This document shows positions 8,505-17,323 of a DNA stretch of 52,415 nt, in pieces. Positions within the stretch are counted from its first letter, which is position 1, and every line of letters begins with the position of its first letter. This DNA comes from Treponema sp. (GTDB taxonomy: Bacteria; Spirochaetota; Spirochaetia; Treponematales; Treponemataceae), in NCBI GenBank assembly GCA_024402665.1, contig JAKSTI010000013.1:1-52415 (forward strand), in the 5' to 3' direction. The position numbers and the translations under genes are program-made. The notes under the pieces were generated by a model. It did no database searches and was not told where the DNA came from. It saw only the letters and a program-made list of their open reading frames with translations.

Positions 8505-9347
8505 ATGAAAACCGTAGGAATTAAACTTGCTGACGGCAGTTTCTATCCCGTAATGGAAGAAGGAACTCCTCAGTCAAAAACATTAGAACTGACTACCGCA
8601 AATAACGACCAGACTTGCATCATGGTTGACTTGTACAGATCTGAAAATGGTTCTATGGAAGATGCAGAATATGTTGATACTCTAAAAATTGACAACTTAG
8701 TAAAACACCCAAACGGAGAACCTTCTTTTTCTTTTTCTCTTGATTTGGACGAAAATAACGAACTTACAGCAAAAATTGTAGACCCTGAAACAGGTGGAAG
8801 CAGCGATTCTGCAATTCCTTTGATTTCAAGAACTACAGAAGAACGCATTCAGGCAGATAATTATTCAATTTCAAGCAGCGGACCAATTAGTTTTACTGGT
8901 CTGTATGACAAAGAAACTGTAATGGGGAAAGCAGCTTCTTATGATGATTACGGGGAGAAAAAAACAAGACTCCCTGTAATCATCTGCACAGTTTGTGCAG
9001 CCATATGTGTTATTGCTACATTAATTATCTTGTTTTTGATTCCTGCTTTCTCTGGAAAAAAGCCTTCTAAAGATAAAAACGTTGCTGTAGAAACAACAGT
9101 TGTTCCAGAAGCAAAAGTAAATGAAGTTGTTGTAGTTGAACAGGGTGAAAAAGTTCTTCCGGTTCAGCCATCAAAAACAAAAAATGGTGATGTAAAATAC
9201 GTTCTCAGATGGGGCGACACTTTGTGGGACATTGCAGATGCCTACTATAAAAACCCATGGAATTATAAAAAAATCGCCAGATATAATAACATTATAAATC
9301 CCGATCACATTATTTCTGGAACAGAAATTATAATCCCTGCTAACTAA
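8505..9347 (+). CDS. Membrane-anchored LysM peptidoglycan-binding protein
   Basis: A 280-residue bitopic protein. Residues 1-155 form a polar N-terminal domain without a known signature. Residues 160-182 are a transmembrane helix (LPVIICTVCAAICVIATLII). A linker follows, and the LysM domain covers about 229-279: YVLRWGDTLWDIADAYYKNP, then IARYNNI-x-NPDHI and a closing GTEIIIP. LysM binds glycan chains of peptidoglycan. The next gene encodes a lytic transglycosylase nine bases on, so both probably act on the wall. No ribosome-binding site precedes the ATG; a GATACT box ends five bases before it. Confidence 0.8.
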   Translation: MKTVGIKLADGSFYPVMEEGTPQSKTLELTTANNDQTCIMVDLYRSENGSMEDAEYVDTLKIDNLVKHPNGEPSFSFSLDLDENNELTAKIVDPETGGSSDSAIPLISRTTEERIQADNYSISSSGPISFTGLYDKETVMGKAASYDDYGEKKTRLPVIICTVCAAICVIATLIILFLIPAFSGKKPSKDKNVAVETTVVPEAKVNEVVVVEQGEKVLPVQPSKTKNGDVKYVLRWGDTLWDIADAYYKNPWNYKKIARYNNIINPDHIISGTEIIIPAN

Positions 9348-9356
9348 GGACTGACA

Positions 9357-11474
9357 TTGCGATTCTCTTCTAAAGTAATTTTAACCTTTACTACAATCTC
9401 ATTATTTTTATCTTCCTGCAGTGCTGCCGAAAAACAGCTGGCTCAGACAAATCCTTTTGGTTACGATGCCGACTATTTTATGGGACTAAAGCTTCTTGCA
9501 GATGATAAAGTAAACGAAGCAAAATTAAAATTTAACAATTGTATAGAAAACGGTTCTTATTTCTGTGCAAAAAGAAGTGCCCAGTGCCTTACAACACTCG
9601 GTTCTGTTCAGGATAAAAACAAAGCCTGCCAGAAACTTATTGATATTTTCCCGGATGAAGATTCTTTTTTAATTGCGGCCCGTCAGTTCACACAATCAAA
9701 TGAACTTACACGACTTATTGAAATTACAAACAATCTGAATCTTGCAGAAGCAGATAATGAACTGATTCGCCTTAGACTGGAAGCGTTAAACAAAACAGAA
9801 TCTCAGCGGTACCAGCAGGAAGTTTTTGACTGGTTCATCAGCAGAAAGATTTCTAACGAACATTATAAATTTTTCAGAGATACATATTTCCCATCTCTTC
9901 CTGAAGAAGAAGCAGATTATACAAAAAAACAGTACATCATCTGTTACAGAATGGACTTATATAAAAAAGATTACACTGCAGCCTTAGAAAAAAGCCTTTC
10001 TCTCTTTAATCTTTTTGAAAAAGCAGACATTGAACCATATTCCCTTTTAGTTTCTGATATTGGAAAAGCATATCTTTACGCCAGCTCAGATTTTAAGGCA
10101 AATGCCCAGCTTTTTGAAAAACTTGCAGATGAATACTGTTATTACGATTCATGTTTCTACTTCTGGTTCTATGCCGGCCGTTTCTGGGAAAAAGCAGGAA
10201 ATCACTACACACAGGCAATCAACTGTCTTGAAAATGCAATTGCAAATACAAAAAGCGGCGACTTAAAAGACAATGCCATGTGGTACCTTTTGAACACAAA
10301 AATCAGTCAGTCACATAAAAAAGCAATAGAAGAACTTAACGTTTATTCAGCCCAGTGGTCAGATCCAGAATATTTTGATGATCTTTTTGATTCATTAATT
10401 CCACAGCTTATGGTAAGCGGCAACTGGTCTTTATTCAAAACACTTTTTGAAAACATTGACGGTTATGCTTCAAACGAAACAACTGCAAAAGTAGCATATA
10501 TTTATGGAAGACTTATTCAGGAAGGCTATATCAAAGTAAAGGATAAGGATCTTGAAATTGAACGTGCCTTTACAAGAGCCTTAGACTGCGGAATCAATCC
10601 ATATTACAAAATACTTTCTGCGTACAGACTTGGCTATTCCGGAGACGAATTTACACGGGTTTTGTGTTCCAGCCCTGCTCCATCAGACAAACAGAGAGTT
10701 GAAAGTGCAGAAATCCTTCTTAAAGGCTATGTATATTTTGGCTTCCCTGAAAAAGTGTACCCTGAATGGCTTGAACTTTTTAAACTGGGAATTTCTACAG
10801 ACACTTCAATGCAAATGGCTCAGTTCCTAAGTGTTTGTGCAAAATATGATTCAGATTACTATCCATTAAGCCTTAGAATTGCAGCCCGTTCTGCAAACAT
10901 AAGCGACCGTTCTCTTACAACAGAAGAATTGAAATTCGTTTATCCACAGGATTTCAGCGAAATAATTGACACATACAGCAGCAAATATAATCTTGATAAT
11001 TCAATTATGTATGCCCTTGTCCGCAGTGAAAGTTTCTTTGATGAAGATGTTAGAAGTACTGCCGGTGCTGTTGGATTAACACAACTTATGGAACTTACTG
11101 CAGAAGATATTGCAGGAAAACTAAAAAAACGAGAATATAATTTAATTGATCCAGAAACAAACGTAGAATTTGGAACTTATTATCTGTCTGAACTTATCAG
11201 ACGCTGCGATAATTCAATTCTTCAGGCTTTCTTTTCTTACAATGCAGGAATCACCAGAGTAAGAAGATGGCTCAACAGTTCTATGATTGAATTTGGAAAA
11301 AAGAAGCATATGCCAGGTGATTTGTTCTTAGAAACAATTCCTTATTCTGAAACAAGAGAATATGGTAGAAAACTGATTTCTGCATCTTTGTATTACGAAT
11401 GGCTCTATCCTAAAAAAGATTCTCCAGAAAAACCACGCAGCTTCGAAGAAATTGTAGAAACCTTTTTATATTAA
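9357..11474 (+). CDS. Slt-type lytic transglycosylase lipoprotein
   Basis: The enzyme cleaves the MurNAc-GlcNAc bond of peptidoglycan with formation of anhydro-MurNAc. The 705-residue product has a lipoprotein leader with lipobox LSSC at about 19-22 and a long alpha-helical superhelix region (TPR-like, about 40-540). The C-terminal SLT domain has ALVRSESFFDEDVRSTAGAV with the catalytic glutamate (E in RSESFF), then GLTQLM, DPETNVEFGTYYL and AFFSYNAG. The layout matches Slt70. The start is TTG with AAGGA six bases upstream. It lies in one unit with the LysM gene. Confidence 0.9.
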   Translation: MRFSSKVILTFTTISLFLSSCSAAEKQLAQTNPFGYDADYFMGLKLLADDKVNEAKLKFNNCIENGSYFCAKRSAQCLTTLGSVQDKNKACQKLIDIFPDEDSFLIAARQFTQSNELTRLIEITNNLNLAEADNELIRLRLEALNKTESQRYQQEVFDWFISRKISNEHYKFFRDTYFPSLPEEEADYTKKQYIICYRMDLYKKDYTAALEKSLSLFNLFEKADIEPYSLLVSDIGKAYLYASSDFKANAQLFEKLADEYCYYDSCFYFWFYAGRFWEKAGNHYTQAINCLENAIANTKSGDLKDNAMWYLLNTKISQSHKKAIEELNVYSAQWSDPEYFDDLFDSLIPQLMVSGNWSLFKTLFENIDGYASNETTAKVAYIYGRLIQEGYIKVKDKDLEIERAFTRALDCGINPYYKILSAYRLGYSGDEFTRVLCSSPAPSDKQRVESAEILLKGYVYFGFPEKVYPEWLELFKLGISTDTSMQMAQFLSVCAKYDSDYYPLSLRIAARSANISDRSLTTEELKFVYPQDFSEIIDTYSSKYNLDNSIMYALVRSESFFDEDVRSTAGAVGLTQLMELTAEDIAGKLKKREYNLIDPETNVEFGTYYLSELIRRCDNSILQAFFSYNAGITRVRRWLNSSMIEFGKKKHMPGDLFLETIPYSETREYGRKLISASLYYEWLYPKKDSPEKPRSFEEIVETFLY

Positions 11475-11495
11475 TTTTTACTAACGGAAACTTGT

Positions 11496-13223
11496 ATGAA
11501 CAATCCATTAGCTTCACTTTTACCACAGTTAATGCACATTCAGGCATTAGACGCTGTAGTCCTTGTACTTATTTTTGGACTGATTTTATTCCTTGGAGCA
11601 AGCGGCGGCTGGCTCTTTCAAAAGTTAAGAATCCCTCAGGTAGTTGGATACATCATCATCGGAATTTTAATTGGTTCTTCAGGATTTCACATTCTTGAAC
11701 CAAATGTAATCGGCTCAATGGAAAGCATCAGTACAATCGCACTGTCATTAATCGGCTTTTTAATTGGTGGCGAACTTAAAATCAAAACAATCAAAAAATA
11801 CGGAAAACAGTTTGTAAGCATCCTTTTGTTTGAAGCAATTACCCCTGCATTCCTCGTAGGTGGCCTTGTAACTGGAGTTGTTTACATTTTTACAAAAGAT
11901 ATTTCCTATTCACTTTCATTAGGATTAATTCTTGGAGCAATCTGTTCTGCCACTGCACCAGCTGCAACAACAGACGTACTTGTTGAATACAGAACAAAAG
12001 GTCCATTAACAACAACAGTTTACGGAATTGTAGCAATGGATGATGCCGTTGCCCTTATTCTTTATACAATCGCCTCTACTTGTGCAACAACATTAATCGG
12101 CGGAAGTTCACAGCCTTTTGGAATCCAGATGCTTTTAATCTGTAAAGACATTTTTGGATCAATGCTCATTGGACTTGCCTTTGGTGCTCTCCTTCATTTT
12201 ATTACAATGCGCCTTTCAAACAACGAAAGCAGAATCCTTACATTCGGACTTGGAACTTTATTCATCTGTACAGGAGTCTGCGAACTTTTTGGTTTTGACA
12301 ACATCCTTGCAGCCATGTCAGTTGGATTCTTTATGGCAAACTTCTCTAAACTTAAAAATACAAACATCTTTGCACTTGTAGAAAAATATACACCACCAAT
12401 TTACGTTCTATTCTTTGTACTTGTTGGTGCAAAACTTGATATCTGGATTATTACACCATTCCTTGGAGTTATTGCCCTTCTTTACGTATTTGGACGAACA
12501 TTTGGAAAAGCAATTGGAGCAACCTTTGGGGCATGGCTTACAAAAGCACCAAAAACTGTTCAAAAATATCTGCCTTATTGTCTTTTAAGTCAGGCGGGAG
12601 TTGCAATCGGACTTTCAATTGCAGCAGGAAGTGATTTTTCAGATTCAATCGGACCACAAATCCTTTTAATCATCACCGCAACAACATTTATAGTTCAGCT
12701 GGTGGGCCCTGTTTTTGTTAAAATCGGAGTTACAAAAGCCGGAGAATGCGGACTTAATGTTACAACTGACGATATCAAGAAAAATACCAGAGTTACAGAT
12801 GTTACCTGGGGAAAAGAAAAAATCTGCAATTACGATTCACCATCAATTGTGCAGGAAACAGATATGCTTTTTACTATTTTGAATTCCTTCAGCCACAATC
12901 AGAATTTGAATTACGTAGTTAAAGGTCCGGATGGAGAACTTACAGGAATAATCAGCCTTGAGCATCTTAAAGAAATCATGCAGATTGGCGATTTTGCAGA
13001 AACAATGCTTGCTATGGATATTATGGATAAGCCGATTGTTACATGCAAACCTTCTACAACTTTACCAGAAGCATATGAACTTTTTGATTTTTACGATGTA
13101 GACGCCATCCCAATTGTTGATGCAGACAACACTCCACTTGGAATTCTGGAAAAAAACACAGTAGATCACTATTTACATACAAGAATTATTGAATTAAACA
13201 GAAAGGTTGAAGAGTTAGGCTAA
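11496..13223 (+). CDS. CPA2-family cation:proton antiporter with two CBS domains
   Basis: A 575-residue membrane protein of the KefB/NapA type. About 12 hydrophobic segments fill residues 15-405. The helix with FLIGGEL (82-88), the ATAPAATTDVL stretch at about 155-165 and the following MDDAVALILY are the usual ion-site regions. After the membrane part, residues about 440-570 hold a CBS pair (one half seen as MDIMDKPIVTCKPSTTLPEA and AIPIVDADNTPLGILE). CBS pairs often bind adenine nucleotides and gate transport. No TrkA-N domain is present. The transported ion (Na or K) is not clear. Confidence 0.85.
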   Translation: MNNPLASLLPQLMHIQALDAVVLVLIFGLILFLGASGGWLFQKLRIPQVVGYIIIGILIGSSGFHILEPNVIGSMESISTIALSLIGFLIGGELKIKTIKKYGKQFVSILLFEAITPAFLVGGLVTGVVYIFTKDISYSLSLGLILGAICSATAPAATTDVLVEYRTKGPLTTTVYGIVAMDDAVALILYTIASTCATTLIGGSSQPFGIQMLLICKDIFGSMLIGLAFGALLHFITMRLSNNESRILTFGLGTLFICTGVCELFGFDNILAAMSVGFFMANFSKLKNTNIFALVEKYTPPIYVLFFVLVGAKLDIWIITPFLGVIALLYVFGRTFGKAIGATFGAWLTKAPKTVQKYLPYCLLSQAGVAIGLSIAAGSDFSDSIGPQILLIITATTFIVQLVGPVFVKIGVTKAGECGLNVTTDDIKKNTRVTDVTWGKEKICNYDSPSIVQETDMLFTILNSFSHNQNLNYVVKGPDGELTGIISLEHLKEIMQIGDFAETMLAMDIMDKPIVTCKPSTTLPEAYELFDFYDVDAIPIVDADNTPLGILEKNTVDHYLHTRIIELNRKVEELG

Positions 13224-13286
13224 TTTTTCAATGACTTTTTATAAAAATTATATTATCTTTAATATACAATATAGATGAGGTATTTT

Positions 13287-13553
13287 ATGGCTGATGAAAA
13301 AATGTTGGCAACTGTAAAAGAAGCTTTGGAAATGTTCCGTCCTCAGTTACAGGCTGATGGTGGCGACATGGAATTTGTATGCATTGATGACGAAAACAAA
13401 GTTCATTTGAATCTTACTGGTGCTTGCGGAAGCTGTCCTATGGCATTAATGACTTTGAAAATGGGTATTGAAAGATATTTAAAAGATGCATGTCCTGAAA
13501 TCACAGAAGTTGTTCAGGATAACGCTATTAGTAGCGAAGGAATTGATTTTTAA
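13287..13553 (+). CDS. NifU-like C-terminal-domain iron-sulfur scaffold protein
   Basis: An 88-residue stand-alone Nfu domain. The motif TGACGSCPMALMTLK gives the CxxC pair that holds a 4Fe-4S cluster between two subunits. The start at 13287 (MADEKML) is favoured over 13275, because GAGG at 13277-13280 sits at the right distance. The stop TAA overlaps the ATG of the SlyD-like gene (TAATG), so the two are translationally coupled. The pairing with a thiol-rich isomerase hints at metal or cluster handling. Confidence 0.88.
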   Translation: MADEKMLATVKEALEMFRPQLQADGGDMEFVCIDDENKVHLNLTGACGSCPMALMTLKMGIERYLKDACPEITEVVQDNAISSEGIDF

Positions 13554-14140
13554 TGAAAATTGAACAGGATAAAATGGTTGCAATCCATTACACATTAACA
13601 GATGAAAGCGGAAAGGTTCTTGATTCTTCTGTAGAAAGCACACCTTTATTATATCTTCATGGAAACGGCTACTTAATCAGTGGACTTGAAAAAGAACTTG
13701 AAGGCAAAGAAACTGGAGACAAATTTGAAGTAACAGTTCAGCCAGAAGAAGCTTACGGTACATATGATGAAAGACTTATTGCCAGCGTTCCAAGAGACCG
13801 TTTTGAATTTGACGGAGAAATTGAAGTTGGAATGAACTTCCAGGTTCAGACTCCAGGTGGCCCAACGATTGTAAGAGTTGTTGAAGTTGGCGATACAGAA
13901 ATTAAAATTGACGGAAACCACGAACTTGCAGGAAAAGCATTAACTTTCAGCATTGAAGTTGTTGAAGTTAGAGATCCTTCTGAAGAAGAACTTGCACAGC
14001 TTACAGCATCAAACTGCGGTGGCGGCTGTGGTGGTTGTGGCGGAGGCTGCGGAGGCGGTTGCGGTGGTGACTGTAACGGCGACTGTGGTGGCGATTGCGA
14101 AAATGGCTGTGGCGGAGAAGGCTGCAACTGCGGAAACTAA
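13553..14140 (+). CDS. slyD: SlyD-like FKBP peptidyl-prolyl isomerase with Cys/Gly-rich tail
   Basis: Residues 1-145 are a SlyD-type FKBP with inserted flap: VAIHYTLTDESGKVLDSS, LIYLHGNGYLISGLEKELEG-like segment, EEAYGTYDERL and the return strand ALTFSIEVVEVR. SlyD isomerises proline bonds and delivers nickel. The usual tail of SlyD is rich in histidine. Here residues 154-195 contain 11 cysteines among glycines (GGGCGGCGGGCGGGCGG type) and no histidine. A soft or thiophilic metal ligand set, or a zinc/copper/iron store, is possible. The gene is coupled to the upstream Nfu gene and followed by the PrsW gene six bases later. Confidence 0.85.
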   Translation: MKIEQDKMVAIHYTLTDESGKVLDSSVESTPLLYLHGNGYLISGLEKELEGKETGDKFEVTVQPEEAYGTYDERLIASVPRDRFEFDGEIEVGMNFQVQTPGGPTIVRVVEVGDTEIKIDGNHELAGKALTFSIEVVEVRDPSEEELAQLTASNCGGGCGGCGGGCGGGCGGDCNGDCGGDCENGCGGEGCNCGN

Positions 14141-14146
14141 GAGATT

Positions 14147-14821
14147 ATGATTTACCAGTTAGTAATCCCAATTATTGTTTGTTTTCTCCCAGTTCTTGTA
14201 GGATTATTCTTTTTCAAGAAATTTGATTTGAAATTCTCAAGTCTTTTTAAAGCATTGCTTCTTGGACTTCTTGCAATCCTTCCAATTTCTCTTTTGCAGT
14301 ATTTTCTGCCAGATTTATCTTTTATGAATACAAATTCCATTCTGTATTCTCTGATTAAATCTATTGTAGTAATTGGTTTGATTGAAGAAGCCTTTAAAGC
14401 TTTATTGATTTATCCTTTACCAAAAAAGTCTTGCACTGCACTTCAGTTCTTAATGCTGTCTTTCATGTTCGGACTTTCTTTGGGCTGCTTTGAATCTGTA
14501 GTATATTATCTGGATCACCTGCAGAGAGCCGCTTCTAAAGGTGGAGTTTTGTTATATTACACAATCTTCCTTAGAATCTTCTCTTCAGACATCATCCACA
14601 TGACATGTGCAGGTTTGTGCGGACTTTTTGTTTACAGTATTTTTAAGAAAGAAAAACGGATAAGTTATTTTGTATATGCAGTAATCCTTCACGGTATCTA
14701 CGATTTCTTTGCCGCTTTCCAGAATAACCTCAGATGGTTCGCCCTCCCAGTAATCATCCTTGCCTGTCTGGAATGCCGCATCAAATACCAGAGTTTACAA
14801 AACGAAGAAGAAAACACTTGA
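14147..14821 (+). CDS. PrsW-family intramembrane metalloprotease
   Basis: A 224-residue polytopic protein with seven or so hydrophobic helices. The PrsW motifs are present: GLIEEAFKALL (EE-x-x-K, about 77-87), FGLSLGCFESVVY (glutamate after the FG-x-x-G-x-x-E pattern), HMTCAGLCGL and the final ILHGIYDFF. These supply the zinc-binding histidines and glutamates. PrsW proteases cut membrane-bound substrates such as anti-sigma factors; the target here is unknown. Its stop codon overlaps the -35 box of the tRNA promoter. Confidence 0.85.
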   Translation: MIYQLVIPIIVCFLPVLVGLFFFKKFDLKFSSLFKALLLGLLAILPISLLQYFLPDLSFMNTNSILYSLIKSIVVIGLIEEAFKALLIYPLPKKSCTALQFLMLSFMFGLSLGCFESVVYYLDHLQRAASKGGVLLYYTIFLRIFSSDIIHMTCAGLCGLFVYSIFKKEKRISYFVYAVILHGIYDFFAAFQNNLRWFALPVIILACLECRIKYQSLQNEEENT

Positions 14822-14846
14822 CAAAATATTAGTATCCCCATATAAT
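14818..14846 (+). promoter_or_regulatory. Consensus sigma-70 promoter of initiator tRNA
   Basis: TTGACA (14818-14823), a 17-base spacer and TATAAT (14841-14846) form a perfect consensus. The mature tRNA starts 14 bases after the -10 box. The -35 overlaps the last codon and stop of the PrsW gene. Confidence 0.92.
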
Positions 14847-14860
14847 ACACGAAAATACGA

Positions 14861-14933
14861 CGCGGGGTAGAGCAGTTGGCAGCTCGTCGGGCTCATAACC
14901 CGGAGGCCGCAGGTTCGAGTCCTGCCCCCGCTA
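14861..14933 (+). tRNA. Initiator tRNA-fMet (CAT)
   Basis: The 73-base cloverleaf folds with anticodon CAT in the loop CTCATAA. Initiator traits are visible: base 1 is C and its partner is T, so the top pair is mismatched, and the anticodon stem has three G-C pairs (GGG/CCC). The T arm is GCAGG-TTCGAGT-CCTGC. The CCA end is not encoded. The 3' part serves as the likely attachment site of the island to its right. Confidence 0.95.
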
Positions 14934-14940
14934 AATCCAA

Positions 14941-14969
14941 AGCACTTACGAAAGTAAGTGCTTTTTTTT
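14941..14969 (+). terminator. Rho-independent terminator after tRNA-fMet
   Basis: A perfect nine-base stem AGCACTTAC/GTAAGTGCT closes a GAAA tetraloop and is followed by a run of T. It starts eight bases after the tRNA. Confidence 0.92.
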
Positions 14970-15006
14970 CTTTAAACAAAAACGATGTACATTTAATATT
15001 TGAACA

Positions 15007-15161
15007 GGCAGGACTCGAAGCGAAGTGAACGGTCCTGAAAAAGGCGAAGACTTGGAGCGTTTTTCAGGAAACTGCGACAGGACGTCGCAGTTAGTGAACG
15101 AAGACGCCGTGGAGGGAGCAGACAGGACGTCTGCGACCGTAACGGCGAGTCCGTACCCTCC
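15007..15161. repeat. GC-rich cluster of hairpins with inverted tRNA T-arm sequence
   Basis: The block is clearly richer in G and C than its surroundings. It begins with GGCAGGACTCGAA (15007-15019), the exact reverse complement of 13 bases of the tRNA-fMet T arm. Then follow a 10-base inverted repeat (15033-15042 with 15060-15069), a nine-base hairpin AACTGCGAC/GTCGCAGTT (15070-15092) and a six-base hairpin GCAGAC/GTCTGC (15118-15134). The last two share the loop AGGAC. An outer GGAGGG/CCCTCC pair (15111-15116, 15156-15161) encloses the last hairpin. No gene fits. It may be a recombination or structured-RNA element at the island edge. Confidence 0.6.
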
Positions 15162-15190
15162 GCTATAACTATAACGAAAATTTCAATTTT

Positions 15191-15544
15191 CTATTCTTCT
15201 GTGCTGATTCTATTTTCTTTTTTTATCATTGATAAATCGCCTGAACTAAAATGTTCTTCATCGCAGGTAATAATTGGAACCCATTCAATATAAGGGATAT
15301 GATTGTGAAATCTTATTTGAGGTTGAAATAAAAGATTGTATATTTTGTTATTCTTTTTCCATTGAAGCCCATTGAATTGAAAAGTCTCTCCGGAAGGACT
15401 TCTTTTATATAGATAAAAATCGCCTGGATGAAGAACAGTAATTAATGTTTCCATATCAAGCGCTTTATGTTCTGCCACAGAATTTTCTACGAGAGAATAT
15501 AACAAATCAATTTCTTCTGGATTATAGTCTTTGTGAGTAATCAT
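15191..15544 (-). CDS. Hypothetical protein, first gene of the island
   Basis: I do not recognise this 117-residue soluble protein. It starts MITHKDYNPEEIDLLYSLVE, has a central segment LITVLHPGDFYLYKR and a tryptophan/proline-rich part (FHNHIPYIEWVPIITCDEEHF). No signal peptide, membrane helix or catalytic motif is seen. It faces away from the other island genes. Its codon choice and AT content are like the other island genes. Confidence 0.5.
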   Translation of the reverse strand: MITHKDYNPEEIDLLYSLVENSVAEHKALDMETLITVLHPGDFYLYKRSPSGETFQFNGLQWKKNNKIYNLLFQPQIRFHNHIPYIEWVPIITCDEEHFSSGDLSMIKKENRISTEE

Positions 15545-15659
15545 ATTTAGATTATGAGTCCTACCTTTAAAATCAAAATTATAAGAAAGAAAATATTATG
15601 TCAATGATTTTTATCATTTATACAACCATAGGTTTAATGACAAATCCATCGCACTCCCC

Positions 15660-15674
15660 TATACTCTGAGTATA
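15660..15674. promoter_or_regulatory. Palindrome over the -10 box of the Sel1 gene
   Basis: TATACTC-T-GAGTATA is a perfect seven-base inverted repeat. Its left arm contains the probable -10 box TATACT of the rightward gene at 15689. It could be an operator or simply a symmetric promoter. Confidence 0.4.
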
Positions 15675-15688
15675 AGGAAGTGCAAAAT

Positions 15689-16165
15689 ATGACAACTTAT
15701 TCATTAAATGAAGAAAAAAATGTGCCTATAGATGAAGAAAAGGCTTTCTATTATGCTAGAAAAGGAGCATTAAAAAATGATGCTCTATGTCAATTTTATC
15801 AAGGTCAATACTATTTAGAGGGTGGAGATTCACTTAATAATGATATAGAGGCATTTTTATGTTTTGAAAAGTCTGCAAAAAAAGGTGAACCTAAAGCCTT
15901 TGAAGGACTTGCAAAATGTTACTATTATGGACTAGGTATACAACAGGATTTCATAAAAGCCCGTGAATACTTAATTAAAACTTTAGAATATGGAATACCA
16001 AATAATCCTTACGAAGATTTTGGAAGTGCTAACTATTTATTGGGACAATGTTATGAAAATGGATTAGGCTATGAAAAAAATATTGATAAAGCAAGATACT
16101 ACTATAAGGAATCGGCCAAATATCATTATGAAAATGCCCTTGATGCAATAAAGGAAAGAATATAG
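15689..16165 (+). CDS. Sel1-repeat protein
   Basis: A 158-residue alpha-helical solenoid. Units with A-x-x-x-Y-x-x-GAL, AFEGLAKCYYYGLGIQQDFIK and YLLGQCYENGLGYEKNIDKA are Sel1-like repeats, which bind proteins. The ATG at 15689 is chosen because AAGGAAG (15674-15680) is spaced correctly; an in-frame GTG at 15680 overlaps that site. The macrodomain gene follows after 11 bases, so both are probably one unit. Another Sel1 gene sits at 26851 at the far side of the Ter/Zor-like operon. Confidence 0.75.
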   Translation: MTTYSLNEEKNVPIDEEKAFYYARKGALKNDALCQFYQGQYYLEGGDSLNNDIEAFLCFEKSAKKGEPKAFEGLAKCYYYGLGIQQDFIKAREYLIKTLEYGIPNNPYEDFGSANYLLGQCYENGLGYEKNIDKARYYYKESAKYHYENALDAIKERI

Positions 16166-16176
16166 GAGATTTCTGT

Positions 16177-17241
16177 ATGTCATTTCAAATAATCCGTAAC
16201 GATATTACAAAAGTAAAAGCTGATGCTATCGTAAATACTGCAAACCCACTTCCAAGAATTGGTGCCGGAACCGACTCTGCAATTTATACTGCTGCAGGAG
16301 AAAATCAGCTTCTTGCTGCCAGAACAGAAATTGGCATTATCGACCGTGGGCAGTCTGCGGTGACACCTGCATTCAACCTTGAAAAAGAAAATGGCGTAAA
16401 ATATATTATCCATACCGTTGGAATTTATTATGAAGATGGAACACATGGTGAACGTACAATTCTTCGAAGTTGTTATTCCAATTCCCTTAAAATTGCACGC
16501 CGCCTGAAATGTAAAAGTATTGCCATTCCACTACTTGCATCAGGAAATTATGGTTTTCCTAAAGGTATGGCATTAGATATAGCAATTGAAGAAATTGATG
16601 ATTTTCTTTCTGAATATGACATGGACATTACCCTTGTTGTTTATGATAAAGAAGCCTATAGTCTTACCGAAAAACTGAATCAGGATATCCAGAGTTTTAT
16701 TGATGAAAATTACATTGCTGATAATTCAGAAAATGAAAATCATTATTCAAAATACGATGGAGACAGAACAGCAACGCCAACATCTACTGCTGCTGAATTA
16801 AAGAAAATACCTCAGGATAAAACTACTGATAATTCAAAAACTAACGAAAAACAAATTGCACCTATTGATATAGATACATTTATCAAGGATCAGCATCAAT
16901 CTCTTGATTTTAAGAATAAACTTCAGCAATTGATTGCAGATAAAAATATTCCTAATTCAGAAGTTTATAAAAATACTTCAATCGATAGAAAATACTTTTC
17001 AAAGATTATTTCTCCTACAAATAAATACCTTCCAAAGAAGGAAGCTGTATTTCAATTAGGTTTAAAACTTGAATTACCAATAGAAGACTTTGAAGATTTC
17101 CTGGCATCTGCAGATTATGCTTTTAATCCTCATATTAAATCAGATATGGTAGTAAAGTATTGTGTAATCAATAAAATTTTCTCCATCAACAAGGTAAATT
17201 CTATTCTTTTTGATCAAAATCTCCCATGTTTTTATGATTAA
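16177..17241 (+). CDS. Macrodomain protein with C-terminal helical domain
   Basis: Residues 1-165 form a macro domain that binds ADP-ribose or removes it from targets. Seen are DAIVNTANP (17-24), GAGTDSAIYTAAG (29-41) and the phosphate loop PLLASGNYGFPKG (118-130). After a polar linker, residues about 233-350 form a helical domain with VYKNTSIDRKYFSKI, KKEAVFQLGLKLEL and FLASADYAF. The same domain occurs in the protein encoded at 38458-39243, where it lacks the macro domain. The architecture suggests a signalling protein that reads ADP-ribose and binds DNA or a partner. The ribosome-binding site is GGAG. A promoter follows the gene for the next unit. Confidence 0.85.
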   Translation: MSFQIIRNDITKVKADAIVNTANPLPRIGAGTDSAIYTAAGENQLLAARTEIGIIDRGQSAVTPAFNLEKENGVKYIIHTVGIYYEDGTHGERTILRSCYSNSLKIARRLKCKSIAIPLLASGNYGFPKGMALDIAIEEIDDFLSEYDMDITLVVYDKEAYSLTEKLNQDIQSFIDENYIADNSENENHYSKYDGDRTATPTSTAAELKKIPQDKTTDNSKTNEKQIAPIDIDTFIKDQHQSLDFKNKLQQLIADKNIPNSEVYKNTSIDRKYFSKIISPTNKYLPKKEAVFQLGLKLELPIEDFEDFLASADYAFNPHIKSDMVVKYCVINKIFSINKVNSILFDQNLPCFYD

Positions 17242-17256
17242 CTGATTTTGTCATTA

Positions 17257-17293
17257 TTTCGGCGACCTTTTCATTTCTAAAACTCCGTATACT
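17257..17293 (+). promoter_or_regulatory. Promoter copy 1 with shared 14-base upstream motif
   Basis: TTTCGGCGACCTTT (17257-17270) lies with its first base 31 bases before the first base of the -10 box TATACT (17288-17293). The same motif at the same distance precedes the -10 of the ADP-ribosylglycohydrolase gene. The end of the motif falls where the -35 should be. Confidence 0.55.
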
Positions 17294-17323
17294 TAAGTCA
17301 TAACATCAATCAGGAGGATAGTT

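Noticed and set aside
13846..14150. Long frames on both strands across the Cys/Gly tail of the SlyD-like gene
   Set aside because: They are mirror frames of a GC-rich repeat-like coding tail. The forward frame has the FKBP domain and a coupled start.
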